Of a stretch of DNA of 64,000 nucleotides, positions 55,966 through 64,000 are shown in pieces. The stretch is from NCBI GenBank assembly GCA_050010115.1, contig JBEKLQ010000009.1, positions 23,874-87,873 of the forward strand, written 5' to 3'. The notes under the pieces are model-generated. The model made no database searches. It had not been told where the DNA came from and saw only the letters and a program-made list of their open reading frames with translations. This DNA is from JAKACA01 sp050010115 (lineage in GTDB: Bacteria > Actinomycetota > Acidimicrobiia > Acidimicrobiales > Bog-793). The number at the start of each line of letters is the position of its first letter. Position 1 is the stretch's first letter. The position numbers and the translations under genes were made by a program.

Positions 55966-57342
55966 ATGGCTCCTCCTGTGGCCACCGCCACCCCCCCGGC
56001 TCGCCCGGCTCGCCCGGGCCACACGGGCCACACCGGCCACCCGGGCCGGCGATCGGGAGTCGGCGGTCCCAGCACCACGGCCACCGGCGGCGCCCGACGG
56101 CCCCTCGCGGGTCGTGGCACCCGGTCCGGTCCGGTGGCAAGCGTTCGGCCCGGCGTGCGGGTGCGTCAGCCTGTCCTGAAAGCCGTTCCGACGCGCGAGG
56201 CGGCGCCAGGGCCGAGCACCGGCGTGCGCCGGGCAACGGTCCGCCAGAGCTCCCTCGAGTTCCGGGTGATGCTGCTCGCCGTCGCGGGCCTCTCACTCAT
56301 CGGCCTCCCGATGGTGCTGTCGGCGTCCGCCGTGCCGTCGGTTCTCTCCGGGTCGTCGCCGTACTCGATGTTCGAGCGGCAATGCATGTTCATGGCGGGT
56401 GCCCTTGTCGCAGGCGTCATCGCGTCCCGTGTGCCGATGAGGACGATGCGCCGCTTCCGGTTCCTCCTTCCGTTCGGCGTCATGGCCTTGCTCGTGGCCG
56501 TCATCGTGCCGGGGGTCGGGCAGAACGCCGGTGGCTCGGCGCGATGGATCGCTCTCGGCCCGATCCAGTTGCAGCCATCCGAGCTGATGAAGATCTCGAT
56601 CGTCGTGTTCGCCGCCGACCTGCTGGCAAGGCGCGCCGAGCGGCCGGATCACTGGGCTGGCGTGGTCCGCCCGCTGCTGATCATGCTCGCGGTCGCCGCC
56701 GGCCTGATCATGGCGCAGCCTGACCTCGGGACGGCGATCGTCATCACGTGCATCACGTTCGTGATGATGTTCGCTGCCGGAATCCGCCTGCGAATCCTCG
56801 GCACCACGGCGGGCCTCGCCAGCGTCGGCTGCGGCTATTTCGCGCTGCATGCGGCGTACCGGCGTGATCGCCTGCTGTCGTTCGTCAACCCGTTCGCTCA
56901 CGCCAGCGGCACGGGGTACCAGGTGGTGCAGTCGCTCTCGACCCTCGGCATGGGTGGCATCGGTGGGAACGGGATCGGTGGGTCGGCGACGACGTGGGGC
57001 TTTCTGCCGAACGCCCACACCGACTTCGTGTTCGCCGTGATCGGTGGCAATCTCGGCCTTCTCGGGTCGCTCAGCGTCATCGTCCTGTTCGCAGCGTTCG
57101 GCTGGGCCGGCCTGCGGATCGCAGCCAAGGAGACAGATCCCTTCGCCCACTACGCCGCCATTGGGATCACCTGCTGGATCGTGTGCCAGGCCGTCATCAA
57201 CGTCGGCGGCGTGATCGACGCCCTCCCGGTCACCGGGATCCCGTTGCCGTTCATCTCCTACGGCGGTTCCGCGCTGGTCGTGGAGATGATCGGCGCCGGC
57301 TTGCTGCTCGGGATGGCTCGCCGCCAGCTCCCAGCCGGGTGA
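55966..57342 (+). CDS. ftsW: Septal peptidoglycan glycosyltransferase FtsW
   Basis: Predicted protein of 458 residues. After a Pro/Gly/Arg/His-rich tail of about 95 residues (with GHTGHTGHPGR) come about ten membrane helices of the SEDS fold: LAVAGLSLIGLPMVLSAS, QNAGGSARWIALGPIQLQPSE (active region with the Asp-equivalent loop nearby), AQPDLGTAIV, NAHTDFVFAVIGGNLGLLG and the C-terminal IPLPFISYGGSALV. It polymerises septal glycan with FtsI. ATG 55966 follows mraY by one base. The N-terminal tail is not part of the fold and is rich in short repeats; an internal start near residue 75-100 would be needed to remove it, but no good site was seen. Confidence 0.94.
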   Translation: MAPPVATATPPARPARPGHTGHTGHPGRRSGVGGPSTTATGGARRPLAGRGTRSGPVASVRPGVRVRQPVLKAVPTREAAPGPSTGVRRATVRQSSLEFRVMLLAVAGLSLIGLPMVLSASAVPSVLSGSSPYSMFERQCMFMAGALVAGVIASRVPMRTMRRFRFLLPFGVMALLVAVIVPGVGQNAGGSARWIALGPIQLQPSELMKISIVVFAADLLARRAERPDHWAGVVRPLLIMLAVAAGLIMAQPDLGTAIVITCITFVMMFAAGIRLRILGTTAGLASVGCGYFALHAAYRRDRLLSFVNPFAHASGTGYQVVQSLSTLGMGGIGGNGIGGSATTWGFLPNAHTDFVFAVIGGNLGLLGSLSVIVLFAAFGWAGLRIAAKETDPFAHYAAIGITCWIVCQAVINVGGVIDALPVTGIPLPFISYGGSALVVEMIGAGLLLGMARRQLPAG

Positions 57343-58472
57343 TGAACTGCTTCGCCCTTCTCGCAGGCGGCGGGACCGGCGGCCACGTCCAGCCGGCGCT
57401 CGCCGTGGCCGAGGCCCTCGTGGCGCGCGGTCACGAGCGGTCCTCGATCCACTTCGTCGGGAGCGAGCGGGGGATGGAGGGCAAATTGGTACCTGAGGCG
57501 GGCTTTGAAGTGACGTTGCTCCCGGGCCGAGGGATCCAGCGACGCCTGACTGCAGAGAACCTGGGCGCAGTTGCCGGCATCGCCGAGGCATGCGCCCGGG
57601 CGATCGGCGTCGTGCGCCGCCGCCGCCCTGCCGTCGTGATCACCGTCGGTGGCTACGCCGGATTCCCTCCGTCACTGGCCGCACTCATCGAGCGCGTGCC
57701 AGTCGTGGTGGTCAGCTACGACGCCGTGCCGGGAGTCGCCAACCGGCTGATCGGGCGCTTCGCAAAGGCGAACGCCGTGGCGTTCCCCGGGACCGCGCTC
57801 CCTCGGTCGCGCGTGACCGGGCCACCGGTACGGGCGAACGTGCTCGCAGTGGACCGGAGCCCGGAAGGACGCCGCCAGGCCTGCGGTGACCTCGGTCTCG
57901 ACCCCGGCCGGCTGATCGTGCTGGCCACGGGCGGATCGCTCGGCGCCCGGACGGTGAATCGGGCCGTCGTGGAGTGGTGCGCGCGCTCGATCGAGCGATC
58001 GGACCTCGACGTCTACCACGTCGCCGGCGACCGCAACCTCACCGACGTGCGTACCGCAGCACAAGCCGCCGGGCTGGGTGCGGGCGAGTCGGCGCTCGCG
58101 TACCAGTTGGTCGGCTTTGAGCAGCGGATGCCCTTGCTACTGGCTGCGTGCGACCTGGTGATCGGGCGGGCCGGGGCGTCGACTGTCGCCGAGTTGGCGG
58201 CGATCGGCGTGTCGAGTGTGCTCGTTCCACTCCCGGGTTCGCCCTCCGATCATCAGACGAAGAACGCCCAGGCCCTCGCCCGAGTCGGCGCATCCGTCAT
58301 GGTCCCGGACGCCGAGTGCACGGGTCGCCGGCTTGCAGAGGTCGTGGAGCCCCTCCTGTCCGACCCGGCCCGCCGGGCCGAGATGAGCGAAGCGGCTGCC
58401 GCCTTGGGCCACCGGGACGCGGCGGATCAGATAGCCGTACTCGCTGAGTCCGTCGCCAGGCGGGCGGCGTGA
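57342..58472 (+). CDS. murG: UDP-GlcNAc:lipid I GlcNAc transferase
   Basis: Predicted protein of 376 residues, GT28. LAGGGTGGHVQPALAVAEAL is the N-terminal glycine loop; VVITVGGYAGFPPSLAAL, VVSYDAVPGVANRLIGRFA, ATGGSLGARTVNRAV, IGRAGASTVAELAAIGVSSVLVPLPGSPSDHQTKNA complete the family set. It converts lipid I to lipid II. Canonical MurG reads HEQN where this has YDAVPG, a modest variation in the acceptor loop. ATG 57342 shares a base with the ftsW stop (TGATG), and its stop overlaps murC. Confidence 0.94.
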   Translation: MNCFALLAGGGTGGHVQPALAVAEALVARGHERSSIHFVGSERGMEGKLVPEAGFEVTLLPGRGIQRRLTAENLGAVAGIAEACARAIGVVRRRRPAVVITVGGYAGFPPSLAALIERVPVVVVSYDAVPGVANRLIGRFAKANAVAFPGTALPRSRVTGPPVRANVLAVDRSPEGRRQACGDLGLDPGRLIVLATGGSLGARTVNRAVVEWCARSIERSDLDVYHVAGDRNLTDVRTAAQAAGLGAGESALAYQLVGFEQRMPLLLAACDLVIGRAGASTVAELAAIGVSSVLVPLPGSPSDHQTKNAQALARVGASVMVPDAECTGRRLAEVVEPLLSDPARRAEMSEAAAALGHRDAADQIAVLAESVARRAA

Positions 58473-59983
58473 GCGGCGCACCCGCCGCACCCGGCGCACC
58501 CGCCGCAGCCGGCGCACCCGCCGCACCCGGCGGGAGCGGCGCACCCGGCGCAGGCGGCGAAGCGGGTGCACCCGACGCCAGCGGCGCTGCACCCGAGGCA
58601 GCCGGTCCCGTGATCGACCTGTCCGTACCGCAGCGCATCCACGTCGTGGGCGCCGGCGGGGCTGGTATGAGCGCGATCGCCACGGTCTTGGCGGCGATGG
58701 GCCACGAGGTCACCGGGAGCGACTTGAAGGCGTCGAGCACGCTGCTGCGCTTGCAAGGCAGCGGCCTCGCAGTGCACGTGGGCCACGACCCTGCCTTTGT
58801 CGACGATGCCACGGCGCTGACTGTCTCGAGCGCCATCCCGCCGTCCAACGTCGAGGTCGCCGAAGCTCGCCGGCGAGACATCCCGGTGCTGTCGAGGGCC
58901 GACGTGCTGGCGACCATCGCCACGATGCGGCGCACGATCGCCGTGGCCGGCACCCACGGCAAGACGACGACGGCATCGATGCTGTCGCTCATCCTCATCG
59001 AAGCTGGCCTGAAGCCGAGCTTCATCATCGGCGGGGACTTGAACGACATCGGGACGAACGCGGCGTGGGACACCGGGGAGTGGTTGGTGGTGGAGGCCGA
59101 CGAGAGCGACCGGACGTTCCTTCGGCTCTCGCCCGAAGTGGCGGTCGTGACGAGCATCGAGCCCGACCATCTCGAGACCTACGGCTCCTTCTCCGTCCTT
59201 AAGGACGCCTTCGCCTCATTCATGACGCAAGCCTCGGCCTGTGTCGTCTCGGCCGACGATGCCACTGCGTCGGCGCTGGCACCGCCGGAGGCCGCAACCT
59301 TCGGCCTCGATCCACGTGCCCGATTCCGGATCGCCGACGTGCACGTGGCTCGGAGCAGCGTCTCGTTCACGCTGTCCGACTCGGTGCCGGGAGGACGAGG
59401 CAGTCTCGGCGCGTTCCAGCTGGCGGTACCCGGCGAGTACAACGCCCGCAACGCCGCCGCTGCGGTGGTGGCCGCCGACGTTGTCGGTGTCGACGTCGAG
59501 GCCGCCCGGCGGGCGCTGGCGAGGTTCGCCGGTGTGGCGCGCCGGTTCGAGTTCCGTGGGGAGCGCAACGGCGTCACGTTCGTCGACGACTACGCCCACC
59601 TGCCCTCGGAGGTCAAGGCCTGCCTCGGCGCCGTTCTTGCCGGCGGCTATTCCCGAGTCGTGTGCGTGTTCCAGCCTCACCGCTACTCGCGGATGGCGGC
59701 GTTGGCACCGGACTTCGCCTCGGCCTTCGTGGACTGCGACGTCCTGTTCGTCACGGACATCTACTCCGCCGGCGAGGATCCTCGGCCCGGCGTGACCGGG
59801 CGGCTGATCGTCGACGCCGTGCTCGATGCCCAGCCGGATGCCAAGGCCATCTACACGGCCACCCATGAAGAACTCCTCTGGAACCTTCGGGGTGTGCTCC
59901 GGCCCGGCGACTGCTGCATCACATTGGAGGCGGGTGACCTGACGGGACTGCCGGACGAGCTGCTGTCGGACCAGTCGTGGTGA
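58469..59983 (+). CDS. murC: UDP-MurNAc:L-alanine ligase
   Basis: Predicted protein of 504 residues. An N-terminal 45 residues of Gly/Ala/Pro repeats precede the MurC fold: HVVGAGGAGMSAIA, ATP loop AGTHGKTTTA (160-169), VVEADESDRTF, EPDHLETYG, VDDYAHLPSEVKA (372-384) and FQPHRYSRMAAL. It adds L-Ala to UDP-MurNAc. The usual motif DDYxHHPTE reads DDYAHLPSE, with Leu378 for His and Ser380 for Thr. GTG 58469 overlaps murG; GTG 58607 or a nearby start would delete the repeats. The extra N-terminus is coded by an 18-bp tandem repeat. Confidence 0.93.
   Translation: MSGAPAAPGAPAAAGAPAAPGGSGAPGAGGEAGAPDASGAAPEAAGPVIDLSVPQRIHVVGAGGAGMSAIATVLAAMGHEVTGSDLKASSTLLRLQGSGLAVHVGHDPAFVDDATALTVSSAIPPSNVEVAEARRRDIPVLSRADVLATIATMRRTIAVAGTHGKTTTASMLSLILIEAGLKPSFIIGGDLNDIGTNAAWDTGEWLVVEADESDRTFLRLSPEVAVVTSIEPDHLETYGSFSVLKDAFASFMTQASACVVSADDATASALAPPEAATFGLDPRARFRIADVHVARSSVSFTLSDSVPGGRGSLGAFQLAVPGEYNARNAAAAVVAADVVGVDVEAARRALARFAGVARRFEFRGERNGVTFVDDYAHLPSEVKACLGAVLAGGYSRVVCVFQPHRYSRMAALAPDFASAFVDCDVLFVTDIYSAGEDPRPGVTGRLIVDAVLDAQPDAKAIYTATHEELLWNLRGVLRPGDCCITLEAGDLTGLPDELLSDQSW
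58476..58529 (+). repeat. 18-bp tandem repeat at the murC 5' end
   Basis: Three units of GGCGCACCCGCCGCACCC (one base differs in the second) encode GAPAAP, GAPAAA and GAPAAP. Partial units continue to about 58560. The frame is preserved and the array may change in copy number. Confidence 0.85.
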
Positions 59984-60927
59984 GGATGGCCGCGGATCTG
60001 GACCGGATCGGGGCGGCGCTGGGCGATCTCGCCCAGCGGAACGTGCCGATCGGGCCGCTCACGACCTACCGTGTCGGCGGGCCGGCCAGCGTCTTCTGCG
60101 ACGTGGCATCGGAGGCGGACCTGCGGCGGGTGGCAGACGTGCTGTCGGGAGCAGGGTCCGACGTGCCACTGCTCGTGATCGGCAAGGGATCGAACCTTCT
60201 CGTCGCCGATGGCGGTTGGGAAGGTGTGTGCGTGCACCTCGGGGAGGGCTTCTCGGCGATCGACATCGACGGCGTCGACGTCGTCGCGGGCGGCGCCGTG
60301 GCCTATCCCGTCCTCGCACGCCGGACCGCCGCAGCCGGCCTCACGGGTATGGAGTGGGCGGTCGGAGTCCCGGGATCGGTGGGGGGGGCAGTGCGGATGA
60401 ACGCCGGCGGTCACGGGGCAGCCACCCGAGATCGCCTGGTCCGCGCTCACCTCATCGACCTCGTGACGGGGGCCGACCGATGGCACTCCGTCGCCGAGCT
60501 CGATCTGAGCTACCGGCACTCGGCGGTGGGGCCCGGACAGGTCGTCGCCGCCGCCCAGTTCCGGCTCGAAGCCGGCGACGCTCGGGTCGCAGCCGAGCGC
60601 ATCGCCGAGATCGTCCGCTGGCGCCGCGAGAACCAGCCGGGAGGCCAGAACGCCGGTTCGGTGTTCACCAACCCCCCTGGTGACAGTGCCGGCCGGCTCG
60701 TCGACGAAGCGGGCCTGAAGGGCTTTCGAATCGGGTCTGCGGCCGTCTCGGACAAGCACGCCAACTTCATCCAAGCCGATCCTGCCGGCTCAGCTGACGA
60801 CGTCCGCAGGTTGGTCGTGGCGGTTCGTCGCGCGGTTGCCGAGCGGCTCGGCGTCGAGCTCGAGGTCGAGGTTCAGATGGTGGGGTGGGATCCATCACTC
60901 GAGAGAGCAGATCCGCCATGCTCGTAG
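59980..60927 (+). CDS. murB: UDP-N-acetylenolpyruvoylglucosamine reductase
   Basis: Predicted protein of 315 residues, type I/IIa MurB. FAD-binding PLTTYRVGGPASVF with the catalytic Arg, LLVIGKGSNLLVADGGW, GMEWAVGVPGSVGGAVRMNAGGHG, the proton-donor Ser in NAGSVFTNP, AGLKGFRIGSAAVSDKHANFI, and the C-terminal Glu in LEVEVQMVG. It completes UDP-MurNAc. GTG 59980 overlaps the murC stop (GTGA); GTG 59977 and ATG 59986 are near alternatives. ftsQ follows after 27 bp. Confidence 0.95.
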   Translation: MRMAADLDRIGAALGDLAQRNVPIGPLTTYRVGGPASVFCDVASEADLRRVADVLSGAGSDVPLLVIGKGSNLLVADGGWEGVCVHLGEGFSAIDIDGVDVVAGGAVAYPVLARRTAAAGLTGMEWAVGVPGSVGGAVRMNAGGHGAATRDRLVRAHLIDLVTGADRWHSVAELDLSYRHSAVGPGQVVAAAQFRLEAGDARVAAERIAEIVRWRRENQPGGQNAGSVFTNPPGDSAGRLVDEAGLKGFRIGSAAVSDKHANFIQADPAGSADDVRRLVVAVRRAVAERLGVELEVEVQMVGWDPSLERADPPCS

Positions 60928-60954
60928 GGCGATGGCGCACAGGCGAGGACGGCC

Positions 60955-61752
60955 GTGGGCGTGACTGATCCACGCATACAGGCTCGCCGGGTCGTCGTGG
61001 CCCGCCAGCAGGGTCGGCACCGGCGCTACCGGATCCTCGCCGGTCTTGTGATCGTCGGCCTCGTCGCCACCGGGGTCGCGCTCGTGCACTCGTCACTGTT
61101 CGGTGCTCGTCACGTGCAGATCATCGGGGCTCCCAACATCCCGACCTCGACCGTCATCGCGGCGGCCGGGTTGCGGGGCGATCCGCCGCTCATCGATTTG
61201 AGCGCTGCGTCGATCGCCTCGCGCATCGAGCGACTGCCCTGGGTGCTGACTGCCGACGTACGCATCGCCTGGCCGTCTACCGTCTCGATCCAGATCACCG
61301 AACGGATCCCCGTGGCCGCCGTTGCGGTGGCCGGCTCCGGAGGGTCGTACGCAACGTGCGACGTGACCGGTCGTGTCCTCGAGGTCGGGCCGCGCCCGGC
61401 GTCGCTGCCCGTGGTCGTCCCGATGGCGGGACTGCCGGGCTTGCCCGGAACTTCACTCCCGGCCACCGACCGCCCGCTGTTGGAGGTGGCCGCGTCGTTG
61501 CCGGAGTCGATGGTCCGCGAGACGACCGAGATCGCGAACTCCCCGGTCGGCGCCGTGGTGGTGCTCTCCGACCACATCACCGCGATCATCGGGGGCTCGA
61601 ACTCGTTGCCGCAGAAGTTCGTATCGCTCGCCACGGTGCTCGCCCACGGCGCCCTTCGGGCGGTCAGTGCCATCGACCTGCGCGTGCCGGCGGCGCCCGT
61701 CTTGCTCCCCCGGGGATCGGGTCCTAGCGTTCCTGGTAACGTTTCTGGCTGA
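60955..61752 (+). CDS. ftsQ: Cell division protein FtsQ
   Basis: Predicted protein of 265 residues: basic cytoplasmic N-terminus (1-26), one membrane helix (about 27-46, ILAGLVIVGLVATGVALVHS), POTRA domain starting FGARHVQIIGAPNIPTSTVIAAAG, then PWVLTADVRIAWPSTVSIQITERIPVAAVA, and a beta domain ending IDLRVPAAPVLLP. The order and topology are those of FtsQ, the divisome scaffold that binds FtsB/FtsL. GTG 60955 is used; GTG 60961 is equally possible. It is followed by a 186-bp gap before ftsZ, typical for an extra ftsZ promoter. Confidence 0.9.
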   Translation: MGVTDPRIQARRVVVARQQGRHRRYRILAGLVIVGLVATGVALVHSSLFGARHVQIIGAPNIPTSTVIAAAGLRGDPPLIDLSAASIASRIERLPWVLTADVRIAWPSTVSIQITERIPVAAVAVAGSGGSYATCDVTGRVLEVGPRPASLPVVVPMAGLPGLPGTSLPATDRPLLEVAASLPESMVRETTEIANSPVGAVVVLSDHITAIIGGSNSLPQKFVSLATVLAHGALRAVSAIDLRVPAAPVLLPRGSGPSVPGNVSG

Positions 61753-61938
61753 GCCGCGCGGTGTGGTCGGTGCCGGATGGGGCCGGCGTCTACCCAGGAG
61801 TCGCGTCGCATGGCCTCAATAGTCGACACAGCAGAGCTCAGGAACTGGGATAGGCAACGGTCGGGGGAGCTGCCTCACCCGCCGTGGTCTGGCCAGTGTT
61901 TGTTGTCCCGCCGGACCAGAGGAAAGAACGGAGCGCTC

Positions 61939-63186
61939 ATGAGCAGCCCCGGGCAGAGTTTCATAGCCGTCATCAAAGTCGTCGGGATCGGCGGCGGTGG
62001 TGTCAACGCCGTGAACAGGATGATCGATGCCGGCCTACAGGGCGCCGAGTTCGTCGCCGTGAACACCGACGCTCAAGCGCTCTTGATGAGCGAGGCCGAC
62101 ATCAAGCTCGACATCGGGCGTTCACTTACGCGCGGTCTCGGTGCTGGCAGCGACCCGGAAGTCGGTCGCCAAGCCGCCGAGGAGCACCTCGAGGAGATCG
62201 AAGAGGTGCTGAAGGGCGCCGACATGGTCTTCATCACCGCAGGCAAGGGTGGTGGCACCGGCACCGGAGCGGCGCCGATCATCGCCGAGGTGGCCAAGGG
62301 CCTCGGTGCGCTCACGATCGGGGTTGTCACCCGGCCGTTCGCTTTCGAGGGGCGCCGGCGCTCGAACCAGGCTGAGCAGGGCATTCAGCAGTTGAAGGAC
62401 AAGGTCGACACTCTCATCGTGATCCCCAACGAGCGACTGCTGGCGATCTCCGACGAGCGCACTTCGATCATCGACGCGTTCAAGATGGCAGACGAGGTGC
62501 TGCTGCAGGGCGTTCAGGGCATCACCGACCTCATCAACGTGCCGGGCCTCATCAACACGGACTTCGCGGATGTGAAGATGGTCATGTCCAACGCCGGTTC
62601 GGCCATCATGGGCATCGGGACCGGCTCCGGCGAGGGCCGTGCGGTCAACGCCGCCCGCCACGCCATCACCAGCCCGCTCCTCGAGGCCTCGATCGAGGGC
62701 GCCCGGGGCATCCTGTTGAACATCGCCGGCGGCAGTGACCTCACGTTGTTCGAGGTCAACGAGGCGGCCGCCATCATCCATGACGTCGCCCACCCGGATG
62801 CCAACATCATCTTCGGCAACGTCGTCGACGAGTCGCTCGGGGACCTGGTGCGCGTGACAGTGATCGCAGCGGGCTTCGATCGCTTCGACGAACTGGAAGA
62901 GCCACGTCGGGGAGGCCGTCCCGTCAGGACGGCCGGCCCGGCCAGTCGCCCGGCGGTGCGCCCCGGTCAGCGGGAGCCGCAGCGGGGCGAGGCGGGATCC
63001 GAGTACCTCCGGGAGTCTCCCGAGGGGCCCCGGTCTGACCCTCCGCTTCGCGGTGAAGGCCGCGAGGACCTGCCGAAGGTGTTCCCGTCGAGCGACGACC
63101 TCGACGACGAGCGCGACGTGTTCGCCGGTAGTGACGACGACATCGATCTCGACGACGACTTCGACGTCCCGTCGTTCCTGAAGTAG
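61939..63186 (+). CDS. ftsZ: Cell division GTPase FtsZ
   Basis: Predicted protein of 415 residues. IKVVGIGGGGVNAVNRMI, tubulin signature GGGTGTG (104-110), VVTRPFAFEGRRR, PNERLL, NVPGLINTDFADVKMVMSNAG and DANIIFGNVVDESLGD give a complete GTPase core. The C-terminal linker (about 320-405) is Arg/Pro-rich then highly acidic, ending in the conserved tail DDFDVPSFLK, which contacts SepF and FtsW in actinobacteria. No ftsA precedes it, as expected for actinobacteria. ATG 61939 has GGAG six bases upstream. A short palindrome follows the stop. Confidence 0.97.
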   Translation: MSSPGQSFIAVIKVVGIGGGGVNAVNRMIDAGLQGAEFVAVNTDAQALLMSEADIKLDIGRSLTRGLGAGSDPEVGRQAAEEHLEEIEEVLKGADMVFITAGKGGGTGTGAAPIIAEVAKGLGALTIGVVTRPFAFEGRRRSNQAEQGIQQLKDKVDTLIVIPNERLLAISDERTSIIDAFKMADEVLLQGVQGITDLINVPGLINTDFADVKMVMSNAGSAIMGIGTGSGEGRAVNAARHAITSPLLEASIEGARGILLNIAGGSDLTLFEVNEAAAIIHDVAHPDANIIFGNVVDESLGDLVRVTVIAAGFDRFDELEEPRRGGRPVRTAGPASRPAVRPGQREPQRGEAGSEYLRESPEGPRSDPPLRGEGREDLPKVFPSSDDLDDERDVFAGSDDDIDLDDDFDVPSFLK

Positions 63187-63190
63187 CACA

Positions 63191-63208
63191 CCGGGCCCAA
63201 TTGCCCGG
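63191..63208 (+). terminator. Short hairpin after ftsZ
   Basis: CCGGGC (63191-63196) and GCCCGG (63203-63208) pair perfectly around a 6-nt loop, five bases after the ftsZ stop. No T-run follows. It may be a weak terminator or an attenuator between ftsZ and yggS. Confidence 0.4.
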
Positions 63209-63251
63209 CCGGCCGTCTCCCGAGACCCCCGTTTCACCTGGCACGTCTGAG

Positions 63252-64000
63252 ATGTCTCCACCCACAGTGGCTACTGCGGCCGAGGTGCGCGAGCGGCTCG
63301 CCGCGGTCCGGGCCCGCATCCTGGCGGCTGGGGGCGATCCCGAGCGGATCACGGTGATCGGGGTGACAAAAGGCCACGGGCCCGAGGTGGCCCGCACTGC
63401 CGTCGAGGCCGGCTTGGACGAGCTCGGGGAGAACTATGCCAACGAGCTGCTGGCAAAGGCGGCTGTTCTGGCAGGTGACACCGATGGCACCCAGGGCGTC
63501 GGCCCTCGATGGCACTTCCTCGGAGCGATCCAGCGCAACAAAGTCGCTCGTCTTGCACCAGTCGTGGCGTGCTGGCAGGCCGTGTCACGTACCGAGGAAG
63601 CCGAGGCGATCGCACGCCGCTGCGACCGGCCGGAGATCTTCGTCGAAGTCAACATGTCCGGCACCGGTGGCTCTCAGAGCGTCGGTGAGCCCGGCGGTCG
63701 CGGAGGTTGCGACCCCACCGACGCTGAGCGCATCGTCGAGGGCGCCCGTGCCGCCGGATGCGTGGTGCGCGGTCTCATGACCGTGGCGCCGCTCGTGGAA
63801 GATGCCTCCATGGCCGAGGCCGCTGCGGAGACCTTTGGTACAGTCGCCACGCTCGCCGCGACACTCGGTCTCGGCGAGCTGTCCATGGGGATGTCGCACG
63901 ACCTCGAACAGGCTGTCGCGGCCGGATCGACGATGATCCGGATCGGGACGGCACTGTTCGGGGAGCGGCCGGCCCGTCCATCCCCGCAAGCTCCGTCGCG
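63252..64000 (+). CDS. YggS/PLPBP family PLP-binding protein (3' end cut by window)
   Basis: At least 249 residues are readable from ATG 63252 and the frame is still open at 64000, so the end is missing. PLP-lysine region ITVIGVTKGHGPEVARTA, ELGENYANELLAK, RWHFLGAIQRNKV, VRGLMTVAPL, LSMGMSHDLEQAV and STMIRIGTALFGERP place it in the YggS/YlmE family of PLP homeostasis proteins. The canonical SKTxP loop reads TKGHGP here, and HLQRNK reads AIQRNK, both slight variations. In actinobacteria this gene follows ftsZ and precedes sepF and divIVA, which would be expected just outside the window. Confidence 0.93.
   Translation, partial: MSPPTVATAAEVRERLAAVRARILAAGGDPERITVIGVTKGHGPEVARTAVEAGLDELGENYANELLAKAAVLAGDTDGTQGVGPRWHFLGAIQRNKVARLAPVVACWQAVSRTEEAEAIARRCDRPEIFVEVNMSGTGGSQSVGEPGGRGGCDPTDAERIVEGARAAGCVVRGLMTVAPLVEDASMAEAAAETFGTVATLAATLGLGELSMGMSHDLEQAVAAGSTMIRIGTALFGERPARPSPQAPS

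Overview
The window is high-GC bacterial chromosome, densely packed and mostly read on the + strand, with many 4-bp ATGA/GTGA/TTGA stop-start overlaps and frequent GTG/TTG starts. Gene content points to an actinobacterium. Coenzyme F420 genes (cofD, cofE) sit beside a rhamnose/mannose sugar cluster, as in mycobacteria. lexA is divergent from a LysM membrane protein followed by nrdR, and the dcw cluster has no ftsA. Other markers are a DUF3040 protein, a CofE without the FbiB reductase domain and a phosphomannomutase-Trm112-SIS isomerase run. Several features (archaeal-type AdoHcy hydrolase, E. coli-type DapD, Thr/Ser-rich anchored proteins) suggest a deep lineage such as Acidimicrobiia rather than Streptomyces or Mycobacterium. 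That placement is inference. No rRNA, tRNA, CRISPR array, transposase, integrase or prophage gene was seen.

Layout. 1-3.2 kb: a duplicated intergenic palindrome, a solitary AbiEi/DUF559 protein and a methylmalonyl-CoA mutase large subunit. 3.2-7.1 kb: M20 amidohydrolase and acyl-CoA carboxylase alpha chain (minus), divergent from biotin ligase birA; with the mutase these look like a propionyl-CoA module. 7.2-19.3 kb: surface-glycan and F420 block (rmlB-like, rmlD, rhamnosyltransferase, mucin-like membrane protein, mannose-1-P guanylyltransferase-like, GalE-like epimerase, cofD, cofE, three GT4 glycosyltransferases, Rmd-like reductase). 19.5-32 kb: a small helical-repeat protein, a 1049-residue GT2/membrane protein, a DUF5719-like protein, ftsH, CPBP protease, phosphomannomutase, Trm112, SIS isomerase and ahcY. 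32-41.4 kb: hpf, miaA, dapF, hflX, dapC, dapD and dapE (succinylase route to meso-DAP and lysine), with dienelactone hydrolase and nitrilase-family genes. 41.6-49.2 kb: lexA, LysM division-inhibitor-like gene, nrdR, PIG-L deacetylase, dinB, DUF3040, ROK kinase, an unknown small gene, HNH nuclease and lipoate/biotin ligase-like gene. 49.3-64 kb: mraZ-rsmH-ftsL-ftsI-murE-mraY-ftsW-murG-murC-murB-ftsQ-ftsZ and a yggS cut by the window edge; murF and murD are absent from their usual places.

How it fits together. The dap genes supply meso-DAP to MurE, whose DNPR motif predicts meso-DAP specificity. The sugar genes probably feed an envelope glycan. LexA boxes between lexA and the LysM gene link DNA damage to the division machinery encoded 8 kb downstream, with dinB nearby. 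GTGGGGA repeats before mraZ look like the MraZ operator controlling the dcw operon.

The observations most worth following are a 24-bp perfect inverted repeat whose right arm contains the rsmH start codon, the missing murF/murD, a dispersed 39-bp palindromic element, an RmlB-like protein with an altered catalytic triad, and low-complexity N-terminal tails on several division proteins.
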